A DNA stretch of 64,000 nt from DATMER01 sp963741305 (GCA_963741305.1 CAVUHL010000003.1:3968001-4032000), one strand, 5' to 3'. Positions 1 through 9,242 are shown, numbered from the stretch's first letter. The notes: a model not told the origin generated them from the sequence alone. Numbers and translations: made by a program.

Positions 1-1744
1 CCTGCCCGACTTCGACGCCACGTTGAAGCTCCTTCAAGCCCTCGTCCTGCCGCCCCTGAGCTATCAGTGCCTCGCCCAGCATCGTGTAGCCGCGATCGAA
101 ATCCGGGCCAAGCTCCAGTGCCTTGCGTGCGCCCAATTCAGCCTCTTTCGGCTTGTCCTCCAGTAGCAGGAGCCTGGCCTGCGCCACCCACGGCATGGGT
201 TCATGCGGTGCGCGCGTGACCGCCTCCTCAACCAGCCGGCGGATCTCCTGCCGCCGGCTCGGCGCTGGAAACTGGGATTCCAAGCGGCAGAGCAAGGCGG
301 CGAGTTGCGCCTTGATCAAAGGATTCTCGGGATTCAGCACCAGGGCTTTCCGGTAGGTGCTCTCGGCATTGCTGAGAATTCGTTTCGTATCACCCCGCCA
401 TTCCTGGCGGTCTCCCTGCTCCATCAGCCGCGTCACCTCAGGCGAAAAGTCCCAACGCTGCTTCTTCCAAGACCAGACGCCCAAGGCAATACCAAGCACC
501 ACCAGCACAGCCAGCCCTCCAGCGATCCACCACTCCCCCCGTGAGGTCACCCGCCTCCGGGGGCGTGGCTGCCGGCGCCGGACCTCCACGCTCCCATCCA
601 GCGGAATGCCCGTCAAGGCCGCCTCCATCTCCTCGGCTGTCTGGTACCGCTCGGCCGCATCCTTCGCCAGAGCCTTGTCGATCACCGCTGCCAGCTCGGC
701 GGGTAACCCATGGTCCAGAGGCCGGGGCGGCTGATTCAGAATCGCGTAGATCACCGCCTGCTCGTACTCGCCTCCGAACGGAATGTGCCCGGTCACCATC
801 TGGTAGAGCACGACTCCGAGTGCCCAGAGGTCGCTGCGCGGATCGACCTTCTCTCCCCGCGTCTGTTCGGGCGATTTGTAGGCGGGAGTGCCAGGGGAGG
901 AGCCAAGCCGGGTGAGCGTAGTGGCGCCGGTCATCTTGGCGAGCCCGAAGTCGAGGATCTTGATCGTGCCGTTGGGGCAGACCGCCACGTTGGCCGGCTT
1001 GATGTCGCGATGGACGATCTGCCGGCTGTGCGCCGCGGCGAGCCCTTTGGCAATCTGGCAGGCGATCGCCACGGCTTCGGCGAGCGGCAGCGGCCCGCGC
1101 TCGATCTTCTGCTCGAGGGTCTCCCCCTCGTAGAACGCCAGCGCGAGGAACACCCGCCCGCCCTCGCTCTCGCCCGTGTCATGGATCGTCGCTACGTTCG
1201 GATGGTCGAGCTGGGCCACGGCATGGGCCTCGCGCAGGAAACGCTTGCGGGAGCCCTGGTCGCGGCAGAGGTCGGCGGGCAGGAACTTGAGCGCCACGAC
1301 GCGGCCGAGGCGCAGGTCGCGGGCCTTGTAGACCTCCCCCATGGCGCCTCCCGCCACCGGCTCCAGGATCTCGTATTGGGCGATCCGGCTGCCGGCGGCG
1401 AGAGGCTCCGGAGCGGTGCCGCGGGAGACCTCCGCCAGCAGCCGATACCCCTTCTTCGCGATCGTTTGGATATAACGCGGGCTCTTCGCCTCGTCGCCGA
1501 GCGCCTTGCGCAGCTCCCAGATGGCATGGCTCAGCACCTCGTCGGTGACGAACGCGTCGCCCCAGACCTCGCGCATGAGCCGCTGCTTGGAAACCACTTC
1601 GGGCGCATGACGGGCCAGGCAGGAGAGCACCTGCATCGCACGCGGCTCGACGGCGACGGAGGCTCCACCACGCTCCAAAGTCCCCAGCGCCGGGCGAATC
1701 CGCCAGTCGGCTACGAAGAAATCAGGCTCCCAGGAACTTTGCAT
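1..1744 (-). CDS. Winged-helix DNA-binding / Ser-Thr protein kinase / TPR protein, 3' end cut by window edge
   Basis: 581 residues are visible and the C-terminus lies beyond position 1. An OmpR-type winged helix spans about residues 5-105. A protein kinase domain spans about 124-378, with a Gly-rich loop (VAGGAMGEV), Lys153 in ALKFL, the catalytic loop HRDIKPAN (245-252), DFG (265-267) and SPE, so it should be active. A transmembrane helix (about 405-426) follows, then TPR-like helices. Fusion of a DNA-binding winged helix to a kinase is common in Acidobacteriota; the target is unknown. The kinase and winged helix are predicted cytoplasmic and the TPR part outside. The start is the ATG at 1742-1744, with a TAAGAT box at 1755-1760 ten bases upstream and no clear Shine-Dalgarno, so the mRNA may be leaderless. 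The paralogue at 2684-3640 is broken. Confidence 0.9.
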   Translation of the reverse strand, partial: MQSSWEPDFFVADWRIRPALGTLERGGASVAVEPRAMQVLSCLARHAPEVVSKQRLMREVWGDAFVTDEVLSHAIWELRKALGDEAKSPRYIQTIAKKGYRLLAEVSRGTAPEPLAAGSRIAQYEILEPVAGGAMGEVYKARDLRLGRVVALKFLPADLCRDQGSRKRFLREAHAVAQLDHPNVATIHDTGESEGGRVFLALAFYEGETLEQKIERGPLPLAEAVAIACQIAKGLAAAHSRQIVHRDIKPANVAVCPNGTIKILDFGLAKMTGATTLTRLGSSPGTPAYKSPEQTRGEKVDPRSDLWALGVVLYQMVTGHIPFGGEYEQAVIYAILNQPPRPLDHGLPAELAAVIDKALAKDAAERYQTAEEMEAALTGIPLDGSVEVRRRQPRPRRRVTSRGEWWIAGGLAVLVVLGIALGVWSWKKQRWDFSPEVTRLMEQGDRQEWRGDTKRILSNAESTYRKALVLNPENPLIKAQLAALLCRLESQFPAPSRRQEIRRLVEEAVTRAPHEPMPWVAQARLLLLEDKPKEAELGARKALELGPDFDRGYTMLGEALIAQGRQDEGLKELQRGVEVGQ

Positions 1745-1821
1745 CTGTATTGCTATCTTAGAAGAAAAACGGAGCATGCTGGCGGGACGACGGGGAGCCC
1801 GGTACCGGAGTAGATGGTCCT

Positions 1822-2195
1822 CTCCCCGCACGGGGAACGCCTCCCCCAGGCGTACGAGTGGTTCCCCCGCGTGGACGAGCGACTCGTACGTCTGTACGAG
1901 CGATCTCCCCAGCCGTACCAGCGGCTCCCCCGGCCGGACGACCGACTCCCCCGCGTGTACCGCCTACTATTCCCTCTGTACGAGCGTCCTCCCCGCGTGT
2001 ACCGCCGACTGGTACGGCCGTACCAGTGACTCGTCCTTGCGGACGAGCCTCTCCCCCAGCCGTACCAGCCACTCGTACGCGTGTACCAGTCACTCGTCCC
2101 GGCGTACGAGCGTTCCGTCCTTGTGTACAGATGCCCGGTACGAAGGGACGGGGAACTGGTACGCAGGTACGGATGGCTGGTACGCGGCTCGGTGA
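1822..2195. repeat. 21-bp tandem repeat island A
   Basis: About 17 degenerate units follow one another at a nearly exact 21-bp spacing. The shared core is GTAC-centred (CTCGTACGAG or CGTACCAG) followed by GCGACTC-like or CTCCCC-like spacer. Because the period is a multiple of three, frames stay open on both strands and read as heptads, for example RTSxWYx on the minus strand and ERLPRxY on the plus strand. No start codon with a ribosome-binding site points to a real gene here. The island lies between the intact kinase gene and a fragment of an MFS gene. Function unknown. Confidence 0.85.
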
Positions 2196-2319
2196 TCACC
2201 CGTGCGCCAGGAACTCCCGCAGTTCCCGGCGCACGAACACTGAGGCGACGAGCAGAGCAAGACCGCCGCAGACCCCGTAGACCAAAGGAATGTCCTTGCC
2301 GGTCAGGTCGACGACGACG
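2196..2319 (-). pseudogene. Fragment of MFS transporter 3' end (duplicate of 5015-5141)
   Basis: This stretch is a close copy of the last ~41 codons and stop codon of the MFS gene at 5015-6340; most bases match, including the run CCGCAGACCCCGTAGACCAA. It has point changes and a frameshift, and nothing else of the gene remains. Repeat island A abuts it on the left and island B on the right. The order kinase, MFS tail, kinase, hydrolase, MFS fits a former tandem duplication of the whole block, later eroded. Confidence 0.85.
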
Positions 2320-2324
2320 TGCCG

Positions 2325-2640
2325 CGTTCGGATGCAACGCTGCCGCGAAAAATTGCGACGCTACGGACATCTCCTGCAACGCAAACGAGACGCGGGACGT
2401 CAAGCGCAGCTCGGGGGACGAGGCGCCATGTTTTCCGGAGCATGCGCTCCATTTGGGGGCAACGCTCCCGCATCTCGAGGCAACGCTGCCGCATTTGTTT
2501 GCAACGCTACGGCTTTTGGGGGAAACGCTCCCGCATTTGTTTGCCACGCTGCCGCATTCGGGGACGCCGCGCGGCGTTTGCGGCGTGGCGCGCGCAATTC
2601 GGAGGATGTCGCGCGGCGTTTGAAGCGCGGCGCGCTCCGT
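2325..2640. repeat. 21-bp tandem repeat island B
   Basis: A second 21-bp-period tract with a different unit, consensus GCAACGCTSCCGCATTTGTT, clearest at about 2455-2570 and degenerate on both sides. Plus-strand reading gives ATLPHLx heptads and minus-strand reading gives CGSVAxK heptads. Differences between units often fall at codon third positions in these frames (CTC/CTG/CTA, GCA/GCC). The left end touches the MFS fragment. Beyond the right end, at about 2684, kinase homology begins abruptly, so the open frame of the broken kinase runs on into the repeat. Confidence 0.85.
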
Positions 2641-2683
2641 CTTCCTTCCCATTGCCGCCGTTCTCCTCGCGTTGCATGACAGC

Positions 2684-3640
2684 GCCCGGCCACCATCTCG
2701 TAGAGCACTACTCCCAGCGCCCATAGATCGCTGCGCGGATCGACCGGCTCACCCTTGGTCTGCTCGGGCGACTTGTAGGCGGGAGTGCCAGGGGAGGAGC
2801 CGAGCCGCGTGAGCGTGGTGGCGCCGCTCATCTTGGCCAGCCCGAAGTCGAGGATCTTCACCATACCGTCCGGCAGCACCGCGATATTCGCCGGCTTGAT
2901 GTCGCGGTGGACGATCTTCCTCTGGTGCGCGGCGGCAAGACCCTTGGCGATCTGGCACGCGATCCCCAGGGCCTCCGGCAGCGGCAGCGGTCCGCGCTCG
3001 AGCTTCTGCTGGAGGGTCTCTCCCTCGTAGAAGGCCAGCGCCAGGAACAACCGCCCGCCCTCGGTCTCCCCCATGTCGTAGATCGACGCCACGTTCGGAT
3101 GGTCGAGCTGGGCCACGGCCTGCGCCTCGCGCCGGAAACGCTTCCGGGCGCTCGGGTCGCGCCCGAGGTCCGCGGGCAGGAACTTGAGCGCCACTGTCCG
3201 GCCGAGGCGCGTATCCCTCGCCTTGTAGACCTCCCCCATGGCGCCGCCGCCCACTGGCTCCAGGATCTCGTACTGGCCGATCCGGCTCCCCGGCGCGAGC
3301 GGCTCCGGAGACGCACAGCGGGAGACCTCCGCCACCAGCCGGTAGCCCCTCCTCGTTAAGGTCTGGATGTAGCGCGGGTTCCTCGCCTCGTCGCTGAACG
3401 CCTTGCGCAGTTCCCAGACGGCGTGGCTCATCACCTCGTCGGTGACGAACGCGTCCCCCCAGACCTCGCGCATGAGCCGCTGCTTGGAAACCACGTCGGT
3501 GCATGCCGGGCCAGGCAGGCAAGAACCTGCATCGCGCGCGATTCGATGGCGACGGAGCCCCCTCCGTGCTCCAGAGTCCCCAGCGCCGGACGTACCCGCC
3601 AGTTGGCTACGAAGAAGTCAGGCTCCCAGGAGCTTTGCAT
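2684..3640 (-). pseudogene. Decayed winged-helix/Ser-Thr kinase paralogue (frameshifted and truncated)
   Basis: The gene starts at the ATG at 3638-3640 with nearly the same N-terminus as the intact paralogue at 1-1744 (MQSSWEPDFFVANWRVRPAL). One base is missing near 3494-3503 compared with the paralogue. This shifts the frame inside the winged helix (after LARHAP); the correct frame resumes at VSKQRLMREVWG. Kinase motifs HRDIKPAN, DFG and SPE are intact, but homology stops at about 2684 after VVLYEMVAGR, inside the kinase C-lobe. The frame then reads about 95 residues of repeat-derived sequence to a stop at 2400. The TM helix and TPR region are absent. The single-base deletion could be an assembly error, but the C-terminal loss cannot. 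A TAGAAT box lies at 3651-3656. Confidence 0.85.
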
Positions 3641-3653
3641 GCTGTTTTAAATT

Positions 3654-5018
3654 CTACGGCAAGATGAACGGCGGCCGGACCTCCGATTGCGCGCAACGGG
3701 CGTCCAGCCGGGCCGGGTTGGCTTGCTCGACGAATTGCGCGACCAGCCCACTCGCGCAGTCTCCCGTGGGGAAATGCGCCGATGCGGCGAAGACGATCTG
3801 CCGCGCTCGGGGCAGGAACATGGCCACCTGCTCTCCCCAGTGCGGGGGCGTGACAGGGTCGAGCCGGCCCGAGAGGAGCAGGACGGGAACGTCGGCCCGC
3901 ACCGGAGCCGCGAAGTCCGCAGGGAGGTCTGCGCGCGGCCAGGATCTGCAGCTCTGGAGCCAGCCGAGCACTCTCTCGGGACCGAAAGTAGTCCCCTCGC
4001 CGAGCCGCCGAATGGAAGCTGCGTCGACGAAATGCATCCATTCCGAGCAGACCACCGTGAGGAACATGCCAAGATTTTCGTGCGGCCTCTGTGCCGCCGC
4101 GATCCTTACTGCCGCACGAGCCATGGGGACGTAGTCTCCCGCGAACGCCCGATGCAGCGCCAACGGCACCCGGGCCGCCGCTTCGGCGCTATACAGGCGC
4201 GTGCGCAGGGTCCGGACGAAGGCCGGCCGGTCAAACAGGATCTCGCCTGTGGAATCGTCCACCTTCACCCGGACGGGATTCTGCCCGAGCCTCTTCAGCA
4301 CTTCAGCGGTCTCCTCGGAGAGCCGCGGGAAGGCCGCCGCACAAGCGGAATCGGCAGCGCAATCGTCCAGCAGGAGCCGGAGCGCCCTCTCGGCATCCCG
4401 GGCCTCGAAAGCCACGGTCTCGGGCGCCAGCGGCAGAGCGCCGGCGAGAACGGCCGTGCGCACTCGGTCCGCATGTTGGCGGAGATAGGCCTGGGCGACC
4501 TGGGTGCCGTAGGAGGCGCCGAAGAGATCGATCTTTTCGTGGCCGAGCGCCAGGCGAACCGACTCGAGATCCTCCACCGCGTCCCAGGTGGTGTAGCGGC
4601 GAAGGTCAGCCCGGCGTTCCAGCACCTCCCGGCACGCCCCGGCATCAGGGCTGGGACAAGCTAGCGGATGGCTGCGGCCGGTTCCTCTCTGGTCGAGGAA
4701 GATGAGATCACGGCGCGGACGCAGGACGGCGAGGGTATCGGGAAGGTCCGCCGCGGCCTCGCTCGCCGCCTCTCCAGGCCCTCCGGCCAGGAAGAACACG
4801 GCTCCCTGCGCTGGCCCCGGTCCGGTGGCCGGGAGCCGGACCAGGAAGAGATCCAGCATCCGGCCGGCGGGAAGGCTCCGGTCTTCGGGCACCCGCACAT
4901 GGCCGCATTCCGCTCCCTCCGGCCAAGTCCCCGAGGGACATGGAGCGGCGCCGAACGCCGGGATGGCGAGCGCTGCCAGCAGGAGCACCAACCCTGTCAT
5001 CTCACCCCTGCGGCTCAC
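3654..5018 (-). CDS. Secreted alpha/beta hydrolase, TAP-like (tripeptidyl-aminopeptidase family)
   Basis: 454 residues with an N-terminal signal peptide (VLLLAALAIPAFGAAP). The alpha/beta-hydrolase fold is shown by the oxyanion-loop region FFLAGGPG, DQRGTGRS, the nucleophile elbow GASYG (Ser about 169), a late acid in SGRLDPVTP (about 387) and a His in SAHFPTGD (about 415). The C-terminal TAP-like region supports a proline-iminopeptidase or tripeptidyl-aminopeptidase type enzyme acting outside the cytoplasm on short peptides. The GTG start at 5016-5018 overlaps the upstream MFS stop as GTGA, implying translational coupling; an ATG six codons in is an alternative. Substrate not determinable from sequence. 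Confidence 0.88.
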   Translation of the reverse strand: MSRRGEMTGLVLLLAALAIPAFGAAPCPSGTWPEGAECGHVRVPEDRSLPAGRMLDLFLVRLPATGPGPAQGAVFFLAGGPGEAASEAAADLPDTLAVLRPRRDLIFLDQRGTGRSHPLACPSPDAGACREVLERRADLRRYTTWDAVEDLESVRLALGHEKIDLFGASYGTQVAQAYLRQHADRVRTAVLAGALPLAPETVAFEARDAERALRLLLDDCAADSACAAAFPRLSEETAEVLKRLGQNPVRVKVDDSTGEILFDRPAFVRTLRTRLYSAEAAARVPLALHRAFAGDYVPMARAAVRIAAAQRPHENLGMFLTVVCSEWMHFVDAASIRRLGEGTTFGPERVLGWLQSCRSWPRADLPADFAAPVRADVPVLLLSGRLDPVTPPHWGEQVAMFLPRARQIVFAASAHFPTGDCASGLVAQFVEQANPARLDARCAQSEVRPPFILP

Positions 5019-6340
5019 CCGTGCGCCAGGAACTCCCGCAGCTCCCGCCTCACGAATACGCTGCAGGCGACGAGCAGAGCAAGGCCGCCGCAGACCCCGT
5101 AGACCAAAGGGATGTCCTTGCCGGTCAGGTCGCCGACGACGCCGCCCAGGACCATGCCGATCGGCATCAGGCCGCCGGTCAGCATCATGGTCACGCTCAG
5201 CACCCGGCCGCGTACCTCGCCGGGCGTGGCCATCTGGATCATGCTCATCAGGTAGACGTTGATCACTCCCAGTGCCACGCCACCCAAAAAGGCCACCCCC
5301 AGGGCGGTCCAGGCGTTGGTCACGAACCCGAGGATGGCGAAGAACAGCGGCGCCAGGATCATGGCTGCGGCAATCCAGCGGCGCCGCTCCTCGCCTTTGA
5401 GGGGCTTGGCGCCAGCCACGACGAAACCTGCCACCGAGCCGGCTCCGATGGCCGCCAGCAGGAAGCCGTACCAGCGGGCGTCCTTCTTCAGGTAGAGCTC
5501 CACGAAGAAGGGGAACAGCACCATGATCGGCATGCCGAGGAAGTTGACCACCGATGCGATCACCGTGAAGTCGCGCAGGCCGGTCTGCTTCCAGAGATAG
5601 CGGAAGCCTTCGGCAGTCTCGCCAAAAAACTGGCGGAAAGGGTGGGCCGCGGCCGGCCTTGGCACGATCGCGCGCGGGGGAAGCCGGATCAGGATTGCGC
5701 AGAGCGCGGCGAACAGGAAGCTCAGGCCGTTGATCAAGTAGAGGAAGGCAGCTCCCAGGATCTGGAAGAGCACGCCGCCGAGCGCCTGGCCGAGCAGGCT
5801 CGAGCTCTGCACCGAGATCTGGTTCAGGGAGTTGGCAGCCGGGATCTTCTCCCTCGGGACGAGATCGGGGATCGCCGCGCTGAGAGCCGGAGTGAAGAAC
5901 GCCCGCAGGACGCCCAGCAGGGCCGAGACCCCGAACATCAGCGCGATGACGAAGCGGACCGCCGCGGGCTCGAGCCGCTCTACCCGCGGATCGAACATCG
6001 CGAAGGACAGGGCGAGGACGGCCACGCCGGCGAGAAGGTCGCAGATCAGGGCAATGCGGATCCGCGAGTGGCGGTCGGCGAAGGTGCCGCCCACGGGAGC
6101 GAGCAGCACGCCGGGCAACAACGCGGTGAACATCAGGAGGCCCATGAGGCTGGCCGAGCCGGTGGCCCGCAGGAGCCAGGACATCATGGCAATGGAAAAC
6201 GCCTGGCTGCCGAGCTGGCTGACCGTCTGCCCGTTCCAGAGCAGGGCGAAATCACGGTTCCACAGCCGCCCACCGTGCAGCGCGGCGGTTTCTGCAGCCG
6301 GGGGGGCAGAAGGCGTTAGAGGATCGGAAGGCTTTTCCAT
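5015..6340 (-). CDS. MFS transporter, EntS-like (MFS_3) exporter
   Basis: 441 residues with about 12 hydrophobic segments. It has a cytoplasmic N-terminus, an early WNGQTVSQLG motif, and an ADRHSRIRIAL loop typical of the MFS_3/enterobactin-exporter group. Length is normal. It overlaps the downstream hydrolase by four bases and lies 12 bases after the Agl23-like gene, so 7816-3654 is probably one operon. A copy of its last ~41 codons lies at 2196-2319. Substrate unknown; siderophores, drugs or peptides are possible for this family. Confidence 0.88.
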   Translation of the reverse strand: MEKPSDPLTPSAPPAAETAALHGGRLWNRDFALLWNGQTVSQLGSQAFSIAMMSWLLRATGSASLMGLLMFTALLPGVLLAPVGGTFADRHSRIRIALICDLLAGVAVLALSFAMFDPRVERLEPAAVRFVIALMFGVSALLGVLRAFFTPALSAAIPDLVPREKIPAANSLNQISVQSSSLLGQALGGVLFQILGAAFLYLINGLSFLFAALCAILIRLPPRAIVPRPAAAHPFRQFFGETAEGFRYLWKQTGLRDFTVIASVVNFLGMPIMVLFPFFVELYLKKDARWYGFLLAAIGAGSVAGFVVAGAKPLKGEERRRWIAAAMILAPLFFAILGFVTNAWTALGVAFLGGVALGVINVYLMSMIQMATPGEVRGRVLSVTMMLTGGLMPIGMVLGGVVGDLTGKDIPLVYGVCGGLALLVACSVFVRRELREFLAHG

Positions 6341-6352
6341 GAGGCGGCAAGC

Positions 6353-7816
6353 TTACGCTGAGAAGGGCCAGACCCGCTCGCTGACGTAGACCACGAGGTC
6401 CACCTTGTGGCGCAGGGTGTACTGCCGGCGCATGTACTTTCCCCGTAGCCTCTTGCGGAGGGCCTGCTCCTGCCCCGGCTCGCAGATGAGCACGTCGCCC
6501 TCGGGGTCCCGGGGGACGTCCTTCGCATAGAGGACCGCGGTGTAGTCCCGGAGGTACCAGGGGAGCGGCCAGCGGTTGCCCGTGTAGAAGCGGATGGCGA
6601 GCGCCTGACCTTGCGGCGAGCGCTCGGCGGCCTCTTCGATCAGCGCCATCAGGTCCCGCAGGTCGCGGTTCGTCTGGACGTAGACCAGAGGCAGGCTCTC
6701 GTCGTCGTAGCGCAGGAACGAGACCTCCACCGCCCGCGACGCGCTCCAGGTCACGGCCAGCAGGCCAACTACGGTAATGGCAGCCCGGACCGCTCCGGAC
6801 AGCGGACGCCTCCCCAACTCGCCAAACAGCACTCCGGCCGAGAGCGCCAGCAGCAGCACCACGTTCATGGCCAGCCAGGGCGTCTTGTACGGGATCGCCG
6901 AGTAGGCCGTGAGCTGCACCAGCCAGGCCACGGCCACGAAGAGGCCGAACCGGTCTTTTCTCCAGAGGGCCACGGCTCCTCCGAGCACGCCCCCCGCGAG
7001 CGCCAGCGGCTCGAACCGCGCCAGGAGCCGGAAGAAATAGGGCCATGGCTTCTCGTGCCCCGAGCCCTCGAAGCCCTTCTCCGTCCAGGGCAGGTAGGCG
7101 CGGAACGAGTCCACCAGGCCGGCGGGGTTCGTGAAGAAGGAGGTGTAGAGGAGGATGTAGGGGACGATCAGGGCGAGCGCGACGAGGATCCAGGTGCGCG
7201 GACGCGGGAGAGGGGGCCGGCCGCTCGCCCACCAGGCCACGAAGGCTCCCAGCGTCAACGATCCGAGCGTCAGGACCGCCGTCTCCTTGACGGTCAGCAT
7301 CAGGCTCAAGGAAAGACAGGCGAGGATCAGATCCCTGTCCTGCCTCTCTTCCAGCCAGCGTACGCCCGCGGCGATCAGTGCCAGGGTGAGCGCGGCCAGG
7401 TAGGTCTCGTGGATCAGGTCGCGGCCGAAGGAGACCAGCGACGGCGAGACCGCAAGCAGCCAGGCCGCGGCGATGACCCCCGTGCGTCCGAGCTGGCGGC
7501 GCAGAGGCAGGAGCAGAGGCACCATCGCAGCCGAGGCCAGCGCCACGGGCAGCCGAAGGGCGATCTCGCTCATCCCGAGCAGCAGGGTGAACGGGGCGCC
7601 GAAAAAGTAGAGGAAGGGGCCGTGGAATTTCTCGGGGTCGTACTCCCAGCGGTAGCCGTCCAGCAGCCGGTAGAGGAACCAGCCGTTCACCCCTTCGTCA
7701 TGGTGGAGGGGGCGGACGTCCAGCCAGAGAAGGCGCAGGGCCAGGGCCGCGGCAAAGGCGATCCAGAACGGCCACCAGCGCGGGGACGTCAAGCGGTCCT
7801 CGGAAGACTCGGGCAT
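6353..7816 (-). CDS. Agl23-like flippase-associated membrane protein / glycosyltransferase-39-like (TIGR03663 type)
   Basis: 487 residues with many hydrophobic segments. The N-terminal signature LDVRPLHHDEGVNGWF and later EKFHGPFLYFF match the TIGR03663/Agl23 family, related to GT39-type and ArnT-type lipid-linked sugar transferases; the DE pair in HHDEG is the expected catalytic acid site. The family was named for archaeal flippase-associated proteins but also occurs in bacteria. The predicted role is membrane-associated glycan transfer. A TATACT box lies at 7826-7831, nine bases before the ATG, directly after the terminator at 7833-7864, suggesting its own leaderless promoter. Likely first gene of an operon with the MFS and hydrolase genes. 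Confidence 0.85.
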   Translation of the reverse strand: MPESSEDRLTSPRWWPFWIAFAAALALRLLWLDVRPLHHDEGVNGWFLYRLLDGYRWEYDPEKFHGPFLYFFGAPFTLLLGMSEIALRLPVALASAAMVPLLLPLRRQLGRTGVIAAAWLLAVSPSLVSFGRDLIHETYLAALTLALIAAGVRWLEERQDRDLILACLSLSLMLTVKETAVLTLGSLTLGAFVAWWASGRPPLPRPRTWILVALALIVPYILLYTSFFTNPAGLVDSFRAYLPWTEKGFEGSGHEKPWPYFFRLLARFEPLALAGGVLGGAVALWRKDRFGLFVAVAWLVQLTAYSAIPYKTPWLAMNVVLLLALSAGVLFGELGRRPLSGAVRAAITVVGLLAVTWSASRAVEVSFLRYDDESLPLVYVQTNRDLRDLMALIEEAAERSPQGQALAIRFYTGNRWPLPWYLRDYTAVLYAKDVPRDPEGDVLICEPGQEQALRKRLRGKYMRRQYTLRHKVDLVVYVSERVWPFSA

Positions 7817-7832
7817 GCGGGGGAGAGTATAG

Positions 7833-7864
7833 AAAAGGCTGCTCTCCGGGGAGAGCAGCCTTTT
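7833..7864 (-). terminator. Rho-independent terminator of the LamG-protein gene
   Basis: A perfect inverted repeat of 15-base arms (AAAAGGCTGCTCTCC and its complement) separated by two bases. On the minus strand it gives a strong GC stem ending in a T run, ten bases after the stop codon at 7874. Because both arms end in A/T runs it could work in either direction. Confidence 0.9.
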
Positions 7865-7873
7865 GAAGCACCC

Positions 7874-8971
7874 TTACGGGCAGGTCGGGAACGCGTTGAC
7901 GTCGGTCACGGCTGGCGCCGGCGGTCCGGGGTAGTTGAAGTAGATCTTCTGCTCCCCCCCTACCACGTCGAAGACTTCCATGCGGTAGAACACGTTCGTG
8001 GTCGCCGCCGAGAAGATCCAGTAGCGGTTGTTCAGGCCGCAGCCGTCGAGCGCCTTGACCATGATCTCCCAGTTGATCGGGCTGAAGAACTGGAACAGGC
8101 CGGAGCCGGAGTTGGCGCAGCCAGCCACCTGGGCCTGGCCGTCGGTGAGCGTGCCGGGCAGAGGATTGGTCCGCCAGCGGGCGCTGACCGAGAAGCGGTT
8201 GAGCAGGCAGTGGGTGGTGGCGGTGGTTGCGCCGCAGGAGCCGGCGACGGGGAAGGTCAGGAAGCCGATTCCGGCGCCCTGGGTCGAACCATCGTGCGGT
8301 CCCACGACGTCCTGGGTGTTGCCGTCGAAGCCCCAGACGGCGATCAGACCGCCTTGCGGATCGGTGATCGCGTTGTCCATGTTGTCGCGGATCTGTGCCA
8401 GCGACCGGGCCACGTTCCACAGCCGCACCTCGTCGATGGCGCCGGAGGGTGTGAACTGCCAGCTCACGTCGCTGCCGATCCGCAGCTCGCTGCCGGGGCT
8501 GGGCGTCAGAGGCCCGGCCTCAGCGAACGTCGCCGCGAGCTCGCCGTTGATGTAGTGGCGGCGGTTGGCCCCGTCGAACGTCACTGCGATGTGCGTCCAG
8601 CGGCCGGGCTCGATCTCGCCGCCGTTTCTGAGCGAGCCACCCCCCTTGAGGTAGGACCGCAGTGTCGGCCTGCCGCCCACCCTGCAGAGGCCGATCCACC
8701 AAGCCTGAAGGTAGTTCTTGCCCGCGATGGTGCGGCAGTCCTCGCCGGTGGGGCCGTTGGTGATCGAAACCCAAGCCTCGAACGTGAAGGCGCCAGCGGG
8801 GGTCAGTGCCACGGCGTCCGGGACACGGACATAGCCATGAGTGGGGTTTCCGGACAGGGTCAGCCACGCCCCGAAGGGCTGTGCCTGTGTGGGAGAGGCC
8901 AGGCCAACCAGCGCCAGGACCGTCAGGATCAGCAAGAAACAACGGCTTCGCTCAGCGAACATCCTGCTCAT
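7874..8971 (-). CDS. Secreted LamG (concanavalin A-like lectin/glucanase fold) domain protein
   Basis: 365 residues with a signal peptide (CFLLILTVLALVGLASPTQA). Residues about 40-210 form a LamG/laminin-G-3 type domain: FTFEAWVSI, GRWTHIAVTFDG, YINGELAA and AIDEVRLWNVARS are typical strands. The C-terminal ~150 residues are Cys-containing, match no family I recognise, and end in NAFPTCP. Extracellular glycan or surface binding is the likely role. The start is supported by AGAGGAG upstream of the ATG at 8969-8971. It is followed by a strong terminator and is probably monocistronic. Confidence 0.85.
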   Translation of the reverse strand: MSRMFAERSRCFLLILTVLALVGLASPTQAQPFGAWLTLSGNPTHGYVRVPDAVALTPAGAFTFEAWVSITNGPTGEDCRTIAGKNYLQAWWIGLCRVGGRPTLRSYLKGGGSLRNGGEIEPGRWTHIAVTFDGANRRHYINGELAATFAEAGPLTPSPGSELRIGSDVSWQFTPSGAIDEVRLWNVARSLAQIRDNMDNAITDPQGGLIAVWGFDGNTQDVVGPHDGSTQGAGIGFLTFPVAGSCGATTATTHCLLNRFSVSARWRTNPLPGTLTDGQAQVAGCANSGSGLFQFFSPINWEIMVKALDGCGLNNRYWIFSAATTNVFYRMEVFDVVGGEQKIYFNYPGPPAPAVTDVNAFPTCP

Positions 8972-9087
8972 GCTCGATCTCCTCTAAGTTAGTTCCGGAC
9001 GCACTACTACATCGAGACTCAACAATAATTGCACACAGCGCGCCCGGAGTCATCTCCAGAGGCGAGGGGCGGGGCGGGAATGTTACG

Positions 9088-9242
9088 GAGCCCTCACCCC
9101 CTGGCCCCCTCTCCCACACGCACTCACGCCCGCCCGGGAGAGGGGGAACCGGATCCGAGGGCTTTGGGTGGGGGCGCCCCTCTCCCGGGATTGCCCGGCC
9201 GCAGGCCGGTGTGGCGTGTGGGAGAGGGGATGGGGGTGAGGG
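9088..9242. repeat. Palindromic GC-rich intergenic repeat (CCTCACCCC...CCCTCTCCC family)
   Basis: The stretch starts with CCCTCACCCCCTGGCCCC, has internal CTCTCCC/GGGAGAG inverted pairs, and ends with a GGGGTGAGGG mirror. The same family recurs at 14880, 26379, 28190, 31440, 37958 and 40471 in this window, always between genes. It can form long hairpins. It lies just after the stop of the methyltransferase gene at 9243 and may serve as terminator or mRNA 3' structure. Confidence 0.8.

Noticed and set aside
1753..2724. Minus-strand frame of 323 codons through islands A and B
   Set aside because: It is kept open by the 21-bp period alone, crosses the dead MFS fragment out of frame, and has no start signal.
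6611..8992. Open plus-strand frame of 793 codons
   Set aside because: It is antisense to the Agl23-like and LamG genes, crosses their strong terminator, and has the His/Arg/Gln-rich composition typical of shadow frames in GC-rich DNA.
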